DNA of 64,000 nucleotides from Nocardioides pini (GCF_026712185.1 NZ_JAPPUX010000004.1:1-64000), one strand, 5' to 3'; positions 17,980 through 28,684 are shown, counted from the stretch's first letter. Made by a program: numbers and translations. The notes: generated from the letters alone by a model not told the origin.

Positions 17980-20201
17980 CCCTGCGCCTGGTGGCCGGGT
18001 GGTGGGCCCGGCGCGGGACCCACCTGCCCGTCGCCGCGGCCATCGCCGTGGTCACCGCGGCGACCGTGCTCGCCGACGGGGGCGGGCGACCTGCCCTCCT
18101 CGTGCCGCTGGTGGTGCTGGCCGCCGGCGTCCTCCCCGGCGCGGGTCTCGCCCTCGGCAACGCGCGCCGACAGGAGGCAGCGCTGCTGCGGCTGCACGGG
18201 CGGCGGGGCGCGCGCTGGGTGTCCGCGCTCGTCGCCGAGCCGTTGCTGACCGCGGTCCTCGGCGGCGCGGTCGGCGTCGCGGTGCCGCTGGTCCTCGGCG
18301 CCGCTGCCGCCTCCACCGCGCTGGTCGCCGCGGTCTGGCTCGTCGCCACCACCGCCGTCGTCACCGCCATGGTGGTGGCGCTGCGCGGACCACTCACCGA
18401 CCTGCTCCGCCCCGCGGGTGCCGAACGGGCGCGCCGGACGAGCGCCCTCGCCGCCCTCGTGCCCGTGGTCGTCGCGGTGGGTGCGGTCGTAGGGCTGCTC
18501 CGCCGCTCGTCGTCCGCGCCCGACGCGTGGGCCTTCACCGCCCCCGTGGTCGTCGGCCTCGCCGCCGGGCTGCTGGCCGCGGCCCTCGTACGGCTGGTCG
18601 CGGGCCGGCTCGCGCGGCGTCCCGACCTCGGGGCGTCGCTCGCCGGCCACCGGCTCGCCCTGCCGCGGGCCACCACCGGTCTTCCCGTGCTGGTGGGCTC
18701 GGCCGTCCTCCTCGGGTGCGCCGCGAACACGGCGATGGCCGTCCACGACTGGGCCCGCGACACCTCGCTCGTGACGTCCGCGACGCCCGTGGTGGTCCCC
18801 TACGACGGGCCCGCCGACCAGCTGCTCGACGCGACCCGCGAGGCCGACCCGGACGGGCGGTGGCTGATGGCCGCCATCCGGGTCCTCGAGGACGACCGAC
18901 CGATCTCGCGCCGCGTCTACCTCGACACGAGCCGCTACGAGCGGGTCGTCGGCGACCGGCTTGACGGGACCGCCGCGTCCGACGGCTCCGCCAGGGTGGC
19001 CGACCTCGGCGACGCCGCTGCCGCCACGGACCCGGAGCCCGTCACGTCCGGACGCCGCCTGACCGCCCGCCTCGCCCTCGACGGTCCCCGGCCGCGCCCG
19101 CTCCGTCTCGACGTGCTCACCGTGAGCCCGTCCGGTGCGGGTCGCCAGACCGTCTTCGCCCGGCCGACGCCGGGGACGCCGACGGAGGTGTCGGTCGACC
19201 TGACGCGGTGCGAGACCGGCTGCCGGGTGACCGGCCTCGAGGTCGCGATCGGGGTCCCGTGCGGCGCCGACACGTGGGCGCAGCCGCGGTGCCAGCGTCC
19301 GACGCTCACGGTCACCGACCTCGACCTCGGCGGGCTGGACCTGCTCGCCCGCCCGTGGGTGCTGGACGAGCCGGACGACCGGCCCCCGGGCGAGGTCGTC
19401 GGAGCACCCGCACGCCTCCGGGTCCGGCCGAGCAGCGCCGGCACCAGCTACCTCACCACGGACAGGTCGCCGTGGGCCACGCCCGTCCTGGCCACCGAGA
19501 GCGTGGAGTGGCCCGACGCCCCGGAGGCCCCGACGACCGGCGGAATGGCACGGCCGGCCCGCGTCCTCGCGACCGCCGCCGCCCTCCCGGTCGTCGGCGC
19601 CGCCGGCACGGTGCTCGACCTGCCCACCTCCGTCGTCCCCGGCACCGGCGCCGTCGCGCGCGCCGAGCCGCTGGTCCTCGCCCGCGCCGACACCCCGGAG
19701 GACGTGCTGGCGCAGGTCGGCACGCCACGTCAGGGCTCGGAGCTCTCCCGCGCGGTCGTCGACGCCGCCGACGGCGGCGCGGCCGGCCGGTTCGCCCTGC
19801 TCGCGGCGGGCGGGGCGCTGCTCGGGCTGCTCGCCGTCGCCCTGCCGGCCGCGCGGTTGCGTCGCGAGCGCACCCACGAGCGTGCGGTGCTGCGCCTCGT
19901 CGGCGTACGCCGATCCGACCAGCACGCGGCCGGGCGCCTGCAGGTGCTCGTGATGGCTCTCGCCGCCGGCCTGGCGAGCGTCGGGGCGACCCTGCTCGTC
20001 GTGACGACGCTGTCCGACGCCCTGCCCGTGCTGGCCGCCGGCCCGGGACAGCTGCCCCTCGACACCGGTCCCCGCGTCCTCGCGCTGCTCCTCGCCGGCA
20101 CGGTCGCGACCGCTCTCGCGGGACTCGCCACCTGGTGGACCGGCCACGTCCCCGACCGCTCGAGCCTCCCGGCCCGACTCCGAGAGGAGGTGACGCCGTG
20201 A
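17976..20201 (+). CDS. FtsX-like ABC permease (first), 741 aa
   Basis: Membrane subunit with N-terminal helices over roughly residues 15-215, a large extracytoplasmic domain at about 250-590, and C-terminal FtsX helices (GRFALLAAGGALLGLLAV ... ALAGLATWW). HERAVLRLVGVRR after a helix is the MacB/FtsX coupling region. The outer domain has DPDGRWLMA and a cysteine pair in RCETGCRVTGLEV, both of which recur in the next gene. ATGA overlap upstream and GTGA overlap downstream. Substrate unknown; lipid, lipoprotein or peptide export is the family's usual role. Confidence 0.8.
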   Translation: MTLRLVAGWWARRGTHLPVAAAIAVVTAATVLADGGGRPALLVPLVVLAAGVLPGAGLALGNARRQEAALLRLHGRRGARWVSALVAEPLLTAVLGGAVGVAVPLVLGAAAASTALVAAVWLVATTAVVTAMVVALRGPLTDLLRPAGAERARRTSALAALVPVVVAVGAVVGLLRRSSSAPDAWAFTAPVVVGLAAGLLAAALVRLVAGRLARRPDLGASLAGHRLALPRATTGLPVLVGSAVLLGCAANTAMAVHDWARDTSLVTSATPVVVPYDGPADQLLDATREADPDGRWLMAAIRVLEDDRPISRRVYLDTSRYERVVGDRLDGTAASDGSARVADLGDAAAATDPEPVTSGRRLTARLALDGPRPRPLRLDVLTVSPSGAGRQTVFARPTPGTPTEVSVDLTRCETGCRVTGLEVAIGVPCGADTWAQPRCQRPTLTVTDLDLGGLDLLARPWVLDEPDDRPPGEVVGAPARLRVRPSSAGTSYLTTDRSPWATPVLATESVEWPDAPEAPTTGGMARPARVLATAAALPVVGAAGTVLDLPTSVVPGTGAVARAEPLVLARADTPEDVLAQVGTPRQGSELSRAVVDAADGGAAGRFALLAAGGALLGLLAVALPAARLRRERTHERAVLRLVGVRRSDQHAAGRLQVLVMALAAGLASVGATLLVVTTLSDALPVLAAGPGQLPLDTGPRVLALLLAGTVATALAGLATWWTGHVPDRSSLPARLREEVTP

Positions 20202-23200
20202 TCAGGGTGGCCCTCGACGGCCTGCGGTCGCGCTCGCTGCTCTCGCTCGGCACCTTGCTCCTCCTCGTGGTGGCGCTGGGCTCGGCCGTGCTCGGCCCGT
20301 CCTTCGCCGCCGCGGTCGGCAACGCGTACGCCGTCACCCGCCTCGAGGAGGAGCGCAACGTCCTCACCGGGCGGACGTGGGAGGTCCGCCCGAGCGGAGC
20401 CGTCGACGACCCGGGCGCCCTGCTCGACGACACGCTCGAGCAGCTGGTCCTGCCCGAGGACCAGCACGCGGCGTCGGCCCAGCTGGAGACCACCCGCGTG
20501 CTCGCCCCGGGCGCCCTCGGCGAGGTGATGCTGATGGCGAAGCCGGACGCCTGCGCCCACCTCGACCTCGAGGGCCGCTGCCCGGCGGCGCCCGGCGAGG
20601 TGGCCGTGCTGGCCGGGGACGCGGAGGAGGACGGCCACCGGCTCGGCGACCGGATCGACCTGGGCGAGCCGTTCGGCACGCTCACCCTGGTCGGCACCTA
20701 TGCCTACCCGTCGGGTCCGACCGTCCCGGCCGGTCGCCGCGAGGCGCTCGAGGACTACTGGTTCGAGCCCGCCCGTCTCGCGTCCGTACCGGTCACCGTG
20801 GCCCAGGGAACGGAGATCCCCCGGCAGCCGGCGCCCTACCTCGTCGCGCCCGACCAGCTCGCCGGGCTCCCGCCGCGCCTGCTCCTCGTCCGCGTCGACA
20901 GCCGCATCGACGTGCCGAGCGACCTCGACGCCGCCGACCTCCCCGCGCTCGCCCGGCGGGCCGCCACCGACCCCGCACCGCAGCAGCTCGCGGTCGGCGC
21001 CGCAGCCGAGATCTCCAACAACGACCTCGACGGCATCGTCACCGACGTCGACCGGGAGCGGCGCTCGGCCCTGCTCGCCGTGACGCCGGCCGTGGTCTCG
21101 CTCGTCCTCGTCGCCCTCGCGCTGCTGAGCCGGCTGACCTCCGCCGCGGGCGACCTGAGGGTCCCCGACCTGGCCCTCGCCTCGCTCCGTGGCGCCGACC
21201 GCCGCCGCACCTGGGTGCTGGCGCTGAGCGAGCCGCTGCTCCTCGTCGCCCTGGCAGTGCCGGCCGGTGTCGCCGGCGGCGCGGCCCTCACGTGGGCCCT
21301 CGTGCGCGCCTGGCTTCCCCCCGGCATCCCGGTCCCGGTGCCGCCGTACGCCGTGCTCGCGTGCGTCGCCGTCGTCGCGTGCGCCGTCGCCGTCTGCGTC
21401 GTCTCGACCCGGGCCGTCCTCGCTCGCAGCCTCGCCGACCAGCTGAGCGGCCAGTCCCGGCCTCGCCCGGCGGGCCGGCTCGCGGTGCTGGGCGCCCTCG
21501 CGCTCGTGGCGCTCACCCTCGTCCTCGTGGTCGCCGCACTCACCCGGCCGGCCGGCGGCGCCACCGACGCGGCCGACCTCGTGCTGCCCCTGCTGATCGC
21601 CGCGGTGCTGGGCCTGGCCGCCGCCGGCGGCGCCCGCGCCACCGCCCGGGCGCTCGCCCGCCGACGTGCCCGGGGCGTCGCGGGCTTCCTCGCCGTCCGG
21701 GCCGTCGCACGACGCTCGGTCGGCACCCTCGTCGTGCTCCCGCTGACCATCGCGATCGCCGTCGTCACCTTCGGCGCCGGCACCTTCGACGCGGCCGGCG
21801 CCTGGCGGGCCAGCGTGGCCGCCACCCAGGCCCCGGGCAGCACGGTCTGGTCGAGCGAGCTGCCGATGGCCGAGGCCGTGGCGCTCACCCACCGTCTCGA
21901 CCCCGACGGCCGGTGGCTCATGGCCACGGGCACCTGGAACGCCCAGGACGGCGTCTACGTCGTCGCCGACGTGCCGCGCATGCCCGCCGCGTCGTTGTGG
22001 GACCCCTCCTGGACTCCCGGGCACAGCGTCGAGGACGTGGCCGCCCTCATCACCCGGCCCCCCACGCCCCCGCTGACGGGCGCACGCCTCCGCCTGGGGC
22101 TGACCGTGCCCCGGGGCGCGGAGGAGGTCACCGTCGAGATGCGGCTCCGCACGGCGGGCGGCGACACCTTCAACGCCTACGTCGGCCCCTTCGCGCCGGG
22201 CACCTCGACCGCCGCGGAGCCCGTCCCGTGCGAGCGCGGCTGCACCGTCGAGGGCCTCGCGCTGGCGGGGCCGGCCGGACTCCCGACCGACCTCTCCGGC
22301 GAGTACGTCGTCGGGCCGCTCGAGGCCGACGGCTCCGACGCCTCCGACGTGCTCACCAACGGTGACTGGCAGCTCGTCGTCGAGGGCGTGACCCAGGCCG
22401 CGCAGGACGTGCGCGTGGACGGCAGCACCCTCGTCGTCGCGGCCGACGGCTCCGGCAAGGCCGCGCTGTCGTCCGGGGCCGGCGGCCTGCGTCCCGTCGT
22501 CGCCGGCCGGGAGGCGGTGGACCGCCTCGGCCGTGTCGCCGCGGGTGCCGCGACTTCCACCGTCGGAGGACCCCCGCCGTCCGAGGCCGTGCTGGTCGCG
22601 GAGAGCGTGCCGTTCCTCGGTCCCGAGGGCGTCCTGATCGACTACGCCGTCCTGACGACCAACCGCACGGTCTACGAGGAGGAGTTCGAGGTCCGGGTCC
22701 TCGCGGCAGCGGACACGCCGGAGCGCGTGTCGGCGGCGCTGGCGGGACAGGGGCTGGCGGTGGAGCGCCTCTTCACCCAGGAGCGCGAGCGCCTCGACGG
22801 GACGGCGTACGCCCTCGCCCTGCGGCTCTACCTCGTCGCATCGGTCCTCGTGCTGCTGATGGCGGTCGCGGGACTGGTCGTCACCACGGCGATCCAGCTG
22901 CCCGGACGCCGGATGGACGCCGCCGCGCTCAGCGTCGTCGGGGTCCGGCGCCGGTCGGTGCTGTCGTCGGTGGCCGTCGAGCAGGTGGTGGTGCTCGGCG
23001 CCGCGGGCGTCGCCGGCCTGCTCGCGGGTGCGGCCGCGCAGCTCGTCGTGCTGGGGCGCATCACCCTGGGCGAGGTCGAGGAGGCCTCGTGGCCCCGGGT
23101 GGTCGCGCGGATCGACCCGGCCCTGCTGAGCGGCACCGCGCTGGTCGTGGCCGTCCTGCTGGGCACCGTGGCGCTGCTGAGCGCCTGGGCGACCGTGCGC

Positions 23201-23239
23201 CGCGCCCGCGGCGCCTCGCTGCGGGAGAAGGCCCGGTAG
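20198..23239 (+). CDS. FtsX-like ABC permease (second), 1013 aa
   Basis: A larger paralogue of the preceding permease. One N-terminal helix leads into an outer domain with two Cys (DACAHLDLEGRCPA), then a block of helices (about 285-530), a second outer domain with DPDGRWLMA and PCERGCTVEGLAL, and a final FtsX helix set ending near residue 1000. The repeated DPDGRWLMA/CxxGCxVxGL motifs show that both permeases share one domain. The GTG start at 20198 follows GAGAGGAGG by 7 bases. The gene ends 21 bases from convergent whiA. Confidence 0.8.
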   Translation: MIRVALDGLRSRSLLSLGTLLLLVVALGSAVLGPSFAAAVGNAYAVTRLEEERNVLTGRTWEVRPSGAVDDPGALLDDTLEQLVLPEDQHAASAQLETTRVLAPGALGEVMLMAKPDACAHLDLEGRCPAAPGEVAVLAGDAEEDGHRLGDRIDLGEPFGTLTLVGTYAYPSGPTVPAGRREALEDYWFEPARLASVPVTVAQGTEIPRQPAPYLVAPDQLAGLPPRLLLVRVDSRIDVPSDLDAADLPALARRAATDPAPQQLAVGAAAEISNNDLDGIVTDVDRERRSALLAVTPAVVSLVLVALALLSRLTSAAGDLRVPDLALASLRGADRRRTWVLALSEPLLLVALAVPAGVAGGAALTWALVRAWLPPGIPVPVPPYAVLACVAVVACAVAVCVVSTRAVLARSLADQLSGQSRPRPAGRLAVLGALALVALTLVLVVAALTRPAGGATDAADLVLPLLIAAVLGLAAAGGARATARALARRRARGVAGFLAVRAVARRSVGTLVVLPLTIAIAVVTFGAGTFDAAGAWRASVAATQAPGSTVWSSELPMAEAVALTHRLDPDGRWLMATGTWNAQDGVYVVADVPRMPAASLWDPSWTPGHSVEDVAALITRPPTPPLTGARLRLGLTVPRGAEEVTVEMRLRTAGGDTFNAYVGPFAPGTSTAAEPVPCERGCTVEGLALAGPAGLPTDLSGEYVVGPLEADGSDASDVLTNGDWQLVVEGVTQAAQDVRVDGSTLVVAADGSGKAALSSGAGGLRPVVAGREAVDRLGRVAAGAATSTVGGPPPSEAVLVAESVPFLGPEGVLIDYAVLTTNRTVYEEEFEVRVLAAADTPERVSAALAGQGLAVERLFTQERERLDGTAYALALRLYLVASVLVLLMAVAGLVVTTAIQLPGRRMDAAALSVVGVRRRSVLSSVAVEQVVVLGAAGVAGLLAGAAAQLVVLGRITLGEVEEASWPRVVARIDPALLSGTALVVAVLLGTVALLSAWATVRRARGASLREKAR

Positions 23240-23260
23240 GCCCAGGAGGGACCCCGGGTC

Positions 23261-24247
23261 TCAGCCCTCGTCGGCCAGCATCTCCGGCGTCAGCGACGAC
23301 TCGGTGTCGGGGATGCCCAGCTCCTCGGCGCGCTTGTCGGCCATCGCCAGGAGACGCCGGATGCGGCCGGCGATCGCGTCCTTGGTGAGCACGGGCTCGT
23401 GCAGCTGGCCGAGCTCCTCGAGGGAGGCCTGCTTGTGCTCCAGGCGCAGGTGGCCGGCCTGGCGCAGGTGGTCGGGGATCTCCTCGCCGAGGATCTCCAG
23501 CGCCCGCTCCACGCGCGCGCCGGCGGCCACGGCGGCGCGGGCCGAGCGGCGCAGGTTGGCGTCGTCGAAGTTGGCGAGGCGGTTGGCGGTGGCCCGGACC
23601 TCGCGCCGCATCCGGCGCTCCTCCCAGGCCATGAGCGACTCGTGGGCGCCGAGCCGGGTGAGCAGGGCGCCGATCGCGTCACCGTCGCGGATCACGACGC
23701 GGTCCACGCCGCGCACCTCCCGCGCCTTGGCGGAGATGCCGAGGCGACGGGCGACACCGACGATCGCGAGGGCGGCCTCGGGGCCGGGGCAGGTGATCTC
23801 GAGGGAGGAGGACCGACCGGGCTCGGTGAGCGAGCCGTGGGCGAGGAAGGCTCCGCGCCAGGCGGCGACGGCGTCGCACCCGCCGCCACTGACCACCGCG
23901 GGCGGCAGGCCGCGCACGGGCCGGCCACGCTGGTCGAGGAGCCCGGTCTGGCGGGCGAGGGCCTCGCCGTCCTTGGTGACGCGCACGATGTAGCGGCTGC
24001 CCTTGCGGATGCCGTTGCCCTGGACCATCACCACGTCGGAGGGGTGGCCGTAGACCTCCGAGATGTCCGTGCGGAGGCGGCGGGCCGCGGCGCCGGTGTC
24101 GAGCTCTGCCTCGACGACGATGCGGCCGCTCACGATGTGCAGGCCACCGGCGAAGCGGAGCATCGAGGCGACCTCGGCCTTGCGGCAGCAGGTCTTGGTG
24201 ATCTGGGTGGAGGCGAGCTCTGCCTTCACCTGTGCCGTCATAGCCAT
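23261..24247 (-). CDS. whiA: sporulation/cell-division regulator WhiA
   Basis: A 328-residue WhiA. It has the N-terminal degenerate LAGLIDADG homing-endonuclease-like domain ([12 protein letters not shown] ... [18 protein letters not shown]) and the C-terminal helix-turn-helix ([14 protein letters not shown] region, here [27 protein letters not shown]). In Streptomyces WhiA works with WhiB to switch on division genes; in non-sporulating actinobacteria it is kept for division. The ATG at 24247 matches the conserved MAMTA start and has AGGA 8 bases upstream. Two in-frame ATGs flank it. First gene before yvcK-rapZ-uvrC in reverse order. Confidence 0.93.
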   Translation of the reverse strand: MAMTAQVKAELASTQITKTCCRKAEVASMLRFAGGLHIVSGRIVVEAELDTGAAARRLRTDISEVYGHPSDVVMVQGNGIRKGSRYIVRVTKDGEALARQTGLLDQRGRPVRGLPPAVVSGGGCDAVAAWRGAFLAHGSLTEPGRSSSLEITCPGPEAALAIVGVARRLGISAKAREVRGVDRVVIRDGDAIGALLTRLGAHESLMAWEERRMRREVRATANRLANFDDANLRRSARAAVAAGARVERALEILGEEIPDHLRQAGHLRLEHKQASLEELGQLHEPVLTKDAIAGRIRRLLAMADKRAEELGIPDTESSLTPEMLADEG

Positions 24248-24316
24248 GGGGCGCATCCTGCCACGTGGGTCAACGACCCTCGGCGGGAACGGTCGAGCCC
24301 CCGACGGAGGAGTGAC

Positions 24317-25285
24317 TCAGGCCTCGTCCACGACCCGGCGGAAGGCCTCGGCGAGCCGGTCGGGGTCGTGGCGGGGCTCCCCCGGGACGGCGATGTCGGC
24401 GACCACCAGCCGGGCTCCGCGCTCGGCGACGTCCTTCTCCAGCCGGGCGTGGTCGTCGGCCAGCGCGGACGAGTCGACGAGCACCGCGTGGACGGTGAGG
24501 TCGGGCGCGTGCTCGAAGAGGGCGGCCAGGTGGTCGGCGGGGCCGAAGCCGGTCGTCTCCCCCGGCTGGGCCTCGAGGTTGAGCACCACGACGAGCCGGC
24601 CGGCGGTCTCGGCGAGGGCGCGGCGCAGCCCGGGCACCATGAGGTGCGGGATCACCGAGCTGAACCACGAGCCGGGGCCGAGCACGACCCACTCGGCCGC
24701 CATGATCGCGTCGACCGCCTCCGCGCAGGCCTGCGGGTCCTCCGGGACGAGGGCGACGGACTCGATGCGACCCTCGGTGGTGGCCACCTCGACCTGGCCG
24801 CGCACGACGGTGACGGCCTCGGGGTCGGCCTCCTCGGCGCCCCGCACCCGCGCGGTGATGTCCATCGGCGTGGTCGCCATCGGCAGCACGCGACCGTGGG
24901 CGCCGAGGAGGCGCCCGACCCAGTCGAGCGCCCGGACCGGCTCGCCCATGAGCTCCCACAGCCCGACGATCAGCAGGTTGCCGACGACGTGGCCGTTCAT
25001 CTCGCCCTGGCCGGCGAACCGGTGCTGCAGGACGTCGGCCCACGTGCGGCCCCACTCGTCGTCGCCGCAGAGGGCGGCGAGCGCCATGCGCAGGTCGCCC
25101 GGGGGGAGCACGCCGAACTCGCCGCGCAGCCGGCCGGACGAGCCGCCGTTGTCGGCGACGGTCACGACCGCCGTCAGGTCGTCGATGGTCAGGTCGTCGT
25201 GGAGACGGCGCAGGGCCGACAGGGTGGCGAACAGCCCGTGCCCGCCGCCCAGGGCCACCGCGGCCTGTGCGATGTCGCGGGCCAC
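24317..25285 (-). CDS. yvcK: YvcK/CofD-like gluconeogenesis factor
   Basis: A 322-residue member of the CofD/YvcK family, which binds UDP-GlcNAc and is needed for growth on gluconeogenic carbon and for normal cell shape in Bacillus and mycobacteria. Seen: ALGGGHGLFATLSALR at the N-terminus, TVADNGGSSGRLR, LPPGDLRMALAAL, NGHVVGNLLIVGL and VLGPGSWFSSVIPHL. GTG start one base after the rapZ stop. The yvcK-rapZ pairing with whiA is strongly conserved in Gram-positive bacteria. Confidence 0.93.
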   Translation of the reverse strand: MARDIAQAAVALGGGHGLFATLSALRRLHDDLTIDDLTAVVTVADNGGSSGRLRGEFGVLPPGDLRMALAALCGDDEWGRTWADVLQHRFAGQGEMNGHVVGNLLIVGLWELMGEPVRALDWVGRLLGAHGRVLPMATTPMDITARVRGAEEADPEAVTVVRGQVEVATTEGRIESVALVPEDPQACAEAVDAIMAAEWVVLGPGSWFSSVIPHLMVPGLRRALAETAGRLVVVLNLEAQPGETTGFGPADHLAALFEHAPDLTVHAVLVDSSALADDHARLEKDVAERGARLVVADIAVPGEPRHDPDRLAEAFRRVVDEA

Positions 25286-25286
25286 G

Positions 25287-26153
25287 TCACTCCCTGCCGA
25301 GGTCGCGATGGGCGGTGCTGACGTCGTAGCCGGACTCGCGGAGGAGCCCGGCGATCGCCTCGGTCATCGCGACGCTGCGGTGCTTGCCGCCCGTGCAGCC
25401 GACGGCGACCTGCATGAACCGCTTGCCCTCCCCGAGGTAGCCCTCCGCCACCGTCTTGAGGACGGGGAGGTACTGCTCGAGGAACCGCCCGGCACCCGGC
25501 TGGGAGAGCACGTAGTCCGCGACGCCGGGGTCGCGACCGTTCTGCGGGCGCAGCTCGGGCACCCAGTGCGGGTTGGGCAGGAAGCGCATGTCGGCCACCC
25601 AGTCGGCGTCGACGGGGATGCCGTACTTGAAGCCGAAGCTGATGACCGTCACCTTGAGGCGCGTCGAGGCGGCCGTGCCGAACAGCTCGGCGATCCGGTC
25701 CTGGAGCTGGTGGACGTTGAAGTTGGACGTGTCGAGCAGCACATCGGCGTCGCCGCGGATGTCGGCCATGACGGCGCGCTCGCGCTGCAGGCCGTGCAGG
25801 AGCCGTCCGCCACCCTGGAGCGGGTGCGGCCGGCGGGCGGCCTCCTGGCGTCGCACCAGCACGTCGTCGGTGGCCTCGAGGAAGAGCAGGGTGGTGGGGC
25901 GGCCGGTCACCTGCTGGTGGCGGTTGGCCTGGAGCGAGTCGAAGAACGACCCGGAGCGGACGTCGACCACCACGGCGATCGGCTCGTGGATCCCGCGGCT
26001 GTCGTCGACGAGCCGCACGACGTCGCGCACGAGCGTGGGCGGGAGGTTGTCGACGACGAAGTAGCCGAGGTCCTCGAGCTCCTTGGCTGCCGTGCTGCGA
26101 CCGGCACCGGTCATGCCGGTGACGATCACGAGCTCGCCGGGCGTGGGGTCCAC
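25287..26153 (-). CDS. rapZ: RNase adapter RapZ / nucleotide-binding YvcJ
   Basis: P-loop protein of 288 residues with Walker A GMTGAGRST at about 13-21, LEDLGYFVVDNLPPTL, and the C-terminal QVAVGCTGGKHRSVAM motif that marks the family. It hydrolyses nucleotides; in Escherichia coli it delivers GlmZ RNA to RNase E, but in actinobacteria its role is less clear. GTG start three bases after uvrC. Part of the uvrC-rapZ-yvcK-whiA transcript. Confidence 0.93.
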   Translation of the reverse strand: MDPTPGELVIVTGMTGAGRSTAAKELEDLGYFVVDNLPPTLVRDVVRLVDDSRGIHEPIAVVVDVRSGSFFDSLQANRHQQVTGRPTTLLFLEATDDVLVRRQEAARRPHPLQGGGRLLHGLQRERAVMADIRGDADVLLDTSNFNVHQLQDRIAELFGTAASTRLKVTVISFGFKYGIPVDADWVADMRFLPNPHWVPELRPQNGRDPGVADYVLSQPGAGRFLEQYLPVLKTVAEGYLGEGKRFMQVAVGCTGGKHRSVAMTEAIAGLLRESGYDVSTAHRDLGRE

Positions 26154-26156
26154 TCG

Positions 26157-28133
26157 TCAGTCCTCCAGGATCTCGCCGGTGGCGGTGTTGATCGTCGGCT
26201 CCTTGGGAGCAGTCTTGCGGGTCGCGTCGGCGTTGGCGACGGCGTCCTTGATGGCCGCGGCCGTGCGGGGCCCGATGCCGGGGACGAGCGCGATCTGGTC
26301 GACGTCGGCCTCGCGCAGCTTCTTCAGCGACCCGAAGTGCTTGAGCAGGGTCTTGCGCCGCACCTCGCCCAGTCCGGGGACGTCGTCGAGCGTGCTCTCG
26401 ACCATCGACTTGGACCGGCGGCTGCGGTGGTGGGTGATGGCGAAGCGGTGGGCCTCGTCGCGGATCCGCTGGAGCAGGTAGAGGCCCTCGCTGGTGCGGG
26501 CCATGATCACCGGGTCCTCCTCGCCGGGCAGCCACACCTCCTCCAGCCGCTTGGCGAGCCCGCAGACCGGGATGTCGTTGACGCCGAGGTCGGCCAGCGC
26601 CTGCTCCGCCGCGGCCACCTGGGGCGGTCCGCCGTCGACCACGACCAGCGACGGCGCGTAGGCGAACTTGCGGGGCCGGCCGGTCTCGGGATCGACGAGC
26701 ATCGGGCCGGAGTCGGTCGCCACGGTCTCGCTGCGGGCCTGCTCGTCGAGCAGCCGCTTGAAGCGCCGGGTGATCACCTCGCGCATCGAGGCGACGTCGT
26801 TCTGGCCGTCGACGCCACGGATCACGAAGCGGCGGTACTCCGACTTGCGGGCCAGTCCGTCCTCGAAGACGACCATCGAGGCGACGACCTCGGTGCCCTG
26901 GAGGTTGGACACGTCGTAGCACTCGATCCGCAGCGGCACCTCGTCGAGGCCCAGCGACTGCTGGATCTCCTCGAGCGCGCGGTTGCGGGTGGTGAGGTCG
27001 CTGGCCCGCTTGGTCTTGTGGAGGGCGAGGGCCTGGGCGGCGTTGTTGGCGACCGTCTGCTGCAGGTCGCGCTTGTCGCCGCGCTGGGGGACGCGGATCG
27101 CGACCCTGCTCCCCCGCCGCTCGCTCAGCAGCTGCTCCAGCACGTCGGCGTCGGGCGGCAGCGCCGGCACCAGCACCTCGCGCGGGATGGAGTCGTCCTC
27201 ACCGCCGTAGAGCTGGAGGAGGAAGTCCTGCACCAGCTCGGGCGTGCCGCCCTCGTCGGTCCGGTCGGCGACCCAGCCGCGCTGGCCGCGGATGCGACCG
27301 CCGCGGACGTAGAAGATCTGCACGGCGACCTCGAGCGGGTCCTCGGCGAGCGCGATGACGTCGGCGTCGGTGCCGTCGCGCAGCACGACCGCCTGCTTCT
27401 CGAGCGCCTTGGTCAGCGCGCCGAGGTCGTCACGCAGCCGGGCGGCCTTCTCGAAGTCGAGCGCCTCCGAAGCGGCGTACATCTCCCGCTCGATGCGCTT
27501 GGTGAAGGCGCTGGTGTTGCCCGCCATGAAGTCGCAGAAGTCGTCGACGATCTCGCGGTGCTGCTCGGGCGTCACGTTGCCGACGCAGGGGGCCGCGCAC
27601 TTGTCGATGTAGCCCAGCAGGCAGGGCCGCCCGATCTGGGAGGAGCGCTTGAACACGCCGTTGCTGCACGAGCGCATGGGGAAGACGCGCAGCAGCAGGT
27701 CGACGGTCTCGCGGATCGCCCAGGCGTGGCTGTAAGGGCCGAAGTAGCGGGTGCCCTTGCGCTTGGCGCCGCGCCCCACCATCACCCGCGGGAACTCCTC
27801 GCCGACGGTGACCGCCAGCCACGGGTAGGACTTGTCGTCGCGGTACTTCACGTTGAACCGCGGGTCGAACTCCTTGATCCAGCTGTACTCCAGCTGGAGC
27901 GCCTCGACCTCGGTGTCGACGACCGTCCACTCCACGCTGGCACCGGTGGTGACCATCGTGGCCGTGCGCGGGTGGAGGTTGCCGATGTCCTGGAAGTAGG
28001 ACGACAGGCGGGGGCGCAGGCTCTTGGCCTTGCCGACGTAGATCACGCGGCCCTTGGCGTCGCGGAAGCGGTAGACCCCCGGCTTGGTGGGGATCGACCC
28101 GGGCGCGGGTCGATAGGAGCTCGGCGTGGCCAC
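26157..28133 (-). CDS. uvrC: excinuclease ABC subunit C
   Basis: Makes both incisions in nucleotide excision repair. The GIY-YIG domain occupies about 15-100 ([25 protein letters not shown]). The UVR motif that contacts UvrB lies at [17 protein letters not shown]. The RNase H-like half has [20 protein letters not shown], and HhH motifs end the protein ([18 protein letters not shown]). At 658 residues it is normal. GTG start at 28133. It heads the transcript leading to rapZ, yvcK and whiA. Confidence 0.95.
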   Translation of the reverse strand: MATPSSYRPAPGSIPTKPGVYRFRDAKGRVIYVGKAKSLRPRLSSYFQDIGNLHPRTATMVTTGASVEWTVVDTEVEALQLEYSWIKEFDPRFNVKYRDDKSYPWLAVTVGEEFPRVMVGRGAKRKGTRYFGPYSHAWAIRETVDLLLRVFPMRSCSNGVFKRSSQIGRPCLLGYIDKCAAPCVGNVTPEQHREIVDDFCDFMAGNTSAFTKRIEREMYAASEALDFEKAARLRDDLGALTKALEKQAVVLRDGTDADVIALAEDPLEVAVQIFYVRGGRIRGQRGWVADRTDEGGTPELVQDFLLQLYGGEDDSIPREVLVPALPPDADVLEQLLSERRGSRVAIRVPQRGDKRDLQQTVANNAAQALALHKTKRASDLTTRNRALEEIQQSLGLDEVPLRIECYDVSNLQGTEVVASMVVFEDGLARKSEYRRFVIRGVDGQNDVASMREVITRRFKRLLDEQARSETVATDSGPMLVDPETGRPRKFAYAPSLVVVDGGPPQVAAAEQALADLGVNDIPVCGLAKRLEEVWLPGEEDPVIMARTSEGLYLLQRIRDEAHRFAITHHRSRRSKSMVESTLDDVPGLGEVRRKTLLKHFGSLKKLREADVDQIALVPGIGPRTAAAIKDAVANADATRKTAPKEPTINTATGEILED

Positions 28134-28164
28134 CCGGCAACCCTACGGGCGGCCGCCGACAACC

Positions 28165-28641
28165 TCAGGCCTGGGTGATCTCGTCACCGTCGACCGTGAT
28201 CTGCACCGCCGCGAGCGGGGCGGACGCCGGGCCCGACACCGGCGAGCCGTCCTCGAGGGAGAAGCGGCTCAGGTGGCAGGGGCACGGGATCTCGCCCTCG
28301 GTGCTCGACTCCACGAGGCAGCCCTGGTGGGTGCACACGGCCGAGAACGCCTTGAAGTCGCCCTCGGTCGGCTGGGTGACCACGACCTTGGCGGACGCCA
28401 CGACGAAGCACCCCCCGACGGGTACGTCGGCGACGCTGGCGAGGGCCGAGCCGCCGGCGCTCGGGGTCTCGGTCCCGTCGGCGCTCGGCGAGGAGGGCGA
28501 CTCGTCGCTCGGCGACGGGGAGGTCGACGAGGAGGCGTCCGTCGACGGCTCGTCGCCGGAGCTGCAGGCGGCAAGCACGGGGACACCGACGGCGATCGCC
28601 GCCGATCCGGTGAGGGCGCGACGTCTGTTGATGGCGGTCAT
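28165..28641 (-). CDS. Rieske [2Fe-2S] lipoprotein
   Basis: A 158-residue exported iron-sulfur protein. NRRRALTG is a twin-arginine-like start. The lipobox VLAAC puts the lipidated Cys at residue 26, followed by a Ser/Pro/Thr/Asp-rich tether to about residue 65. Rieske box I is C103-T-H105-Q-G-C108 and box II C120-P-C122-H123-L-S. The compact domain with no large insertion is like small soluble Rieske proteins, not the QcrA subunit of bc1. It lies between uvrC and uvrA without an evident functional link. The redox partner is unknown. Confidence 0.85.
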   Translation of the reverse strand: MTAINRRRALTGSAAIAVGVPVLAACSSGDEPSTDASSSTSPSPSDESPSSPSADGTETPSAGGSALASVADVPVGGCFVVASAKVVVTQPTEGDFKAFSAVCTHQGCLVESSTEGEIPCPCHLSRFSLEDGSPVSGPASAPLAAVQITVDGDEITQA

Positions 28642-28684
28642 GCGGTGACCCTAGCCAGCGCACCGTGAGGACGGTGACGGCCGC

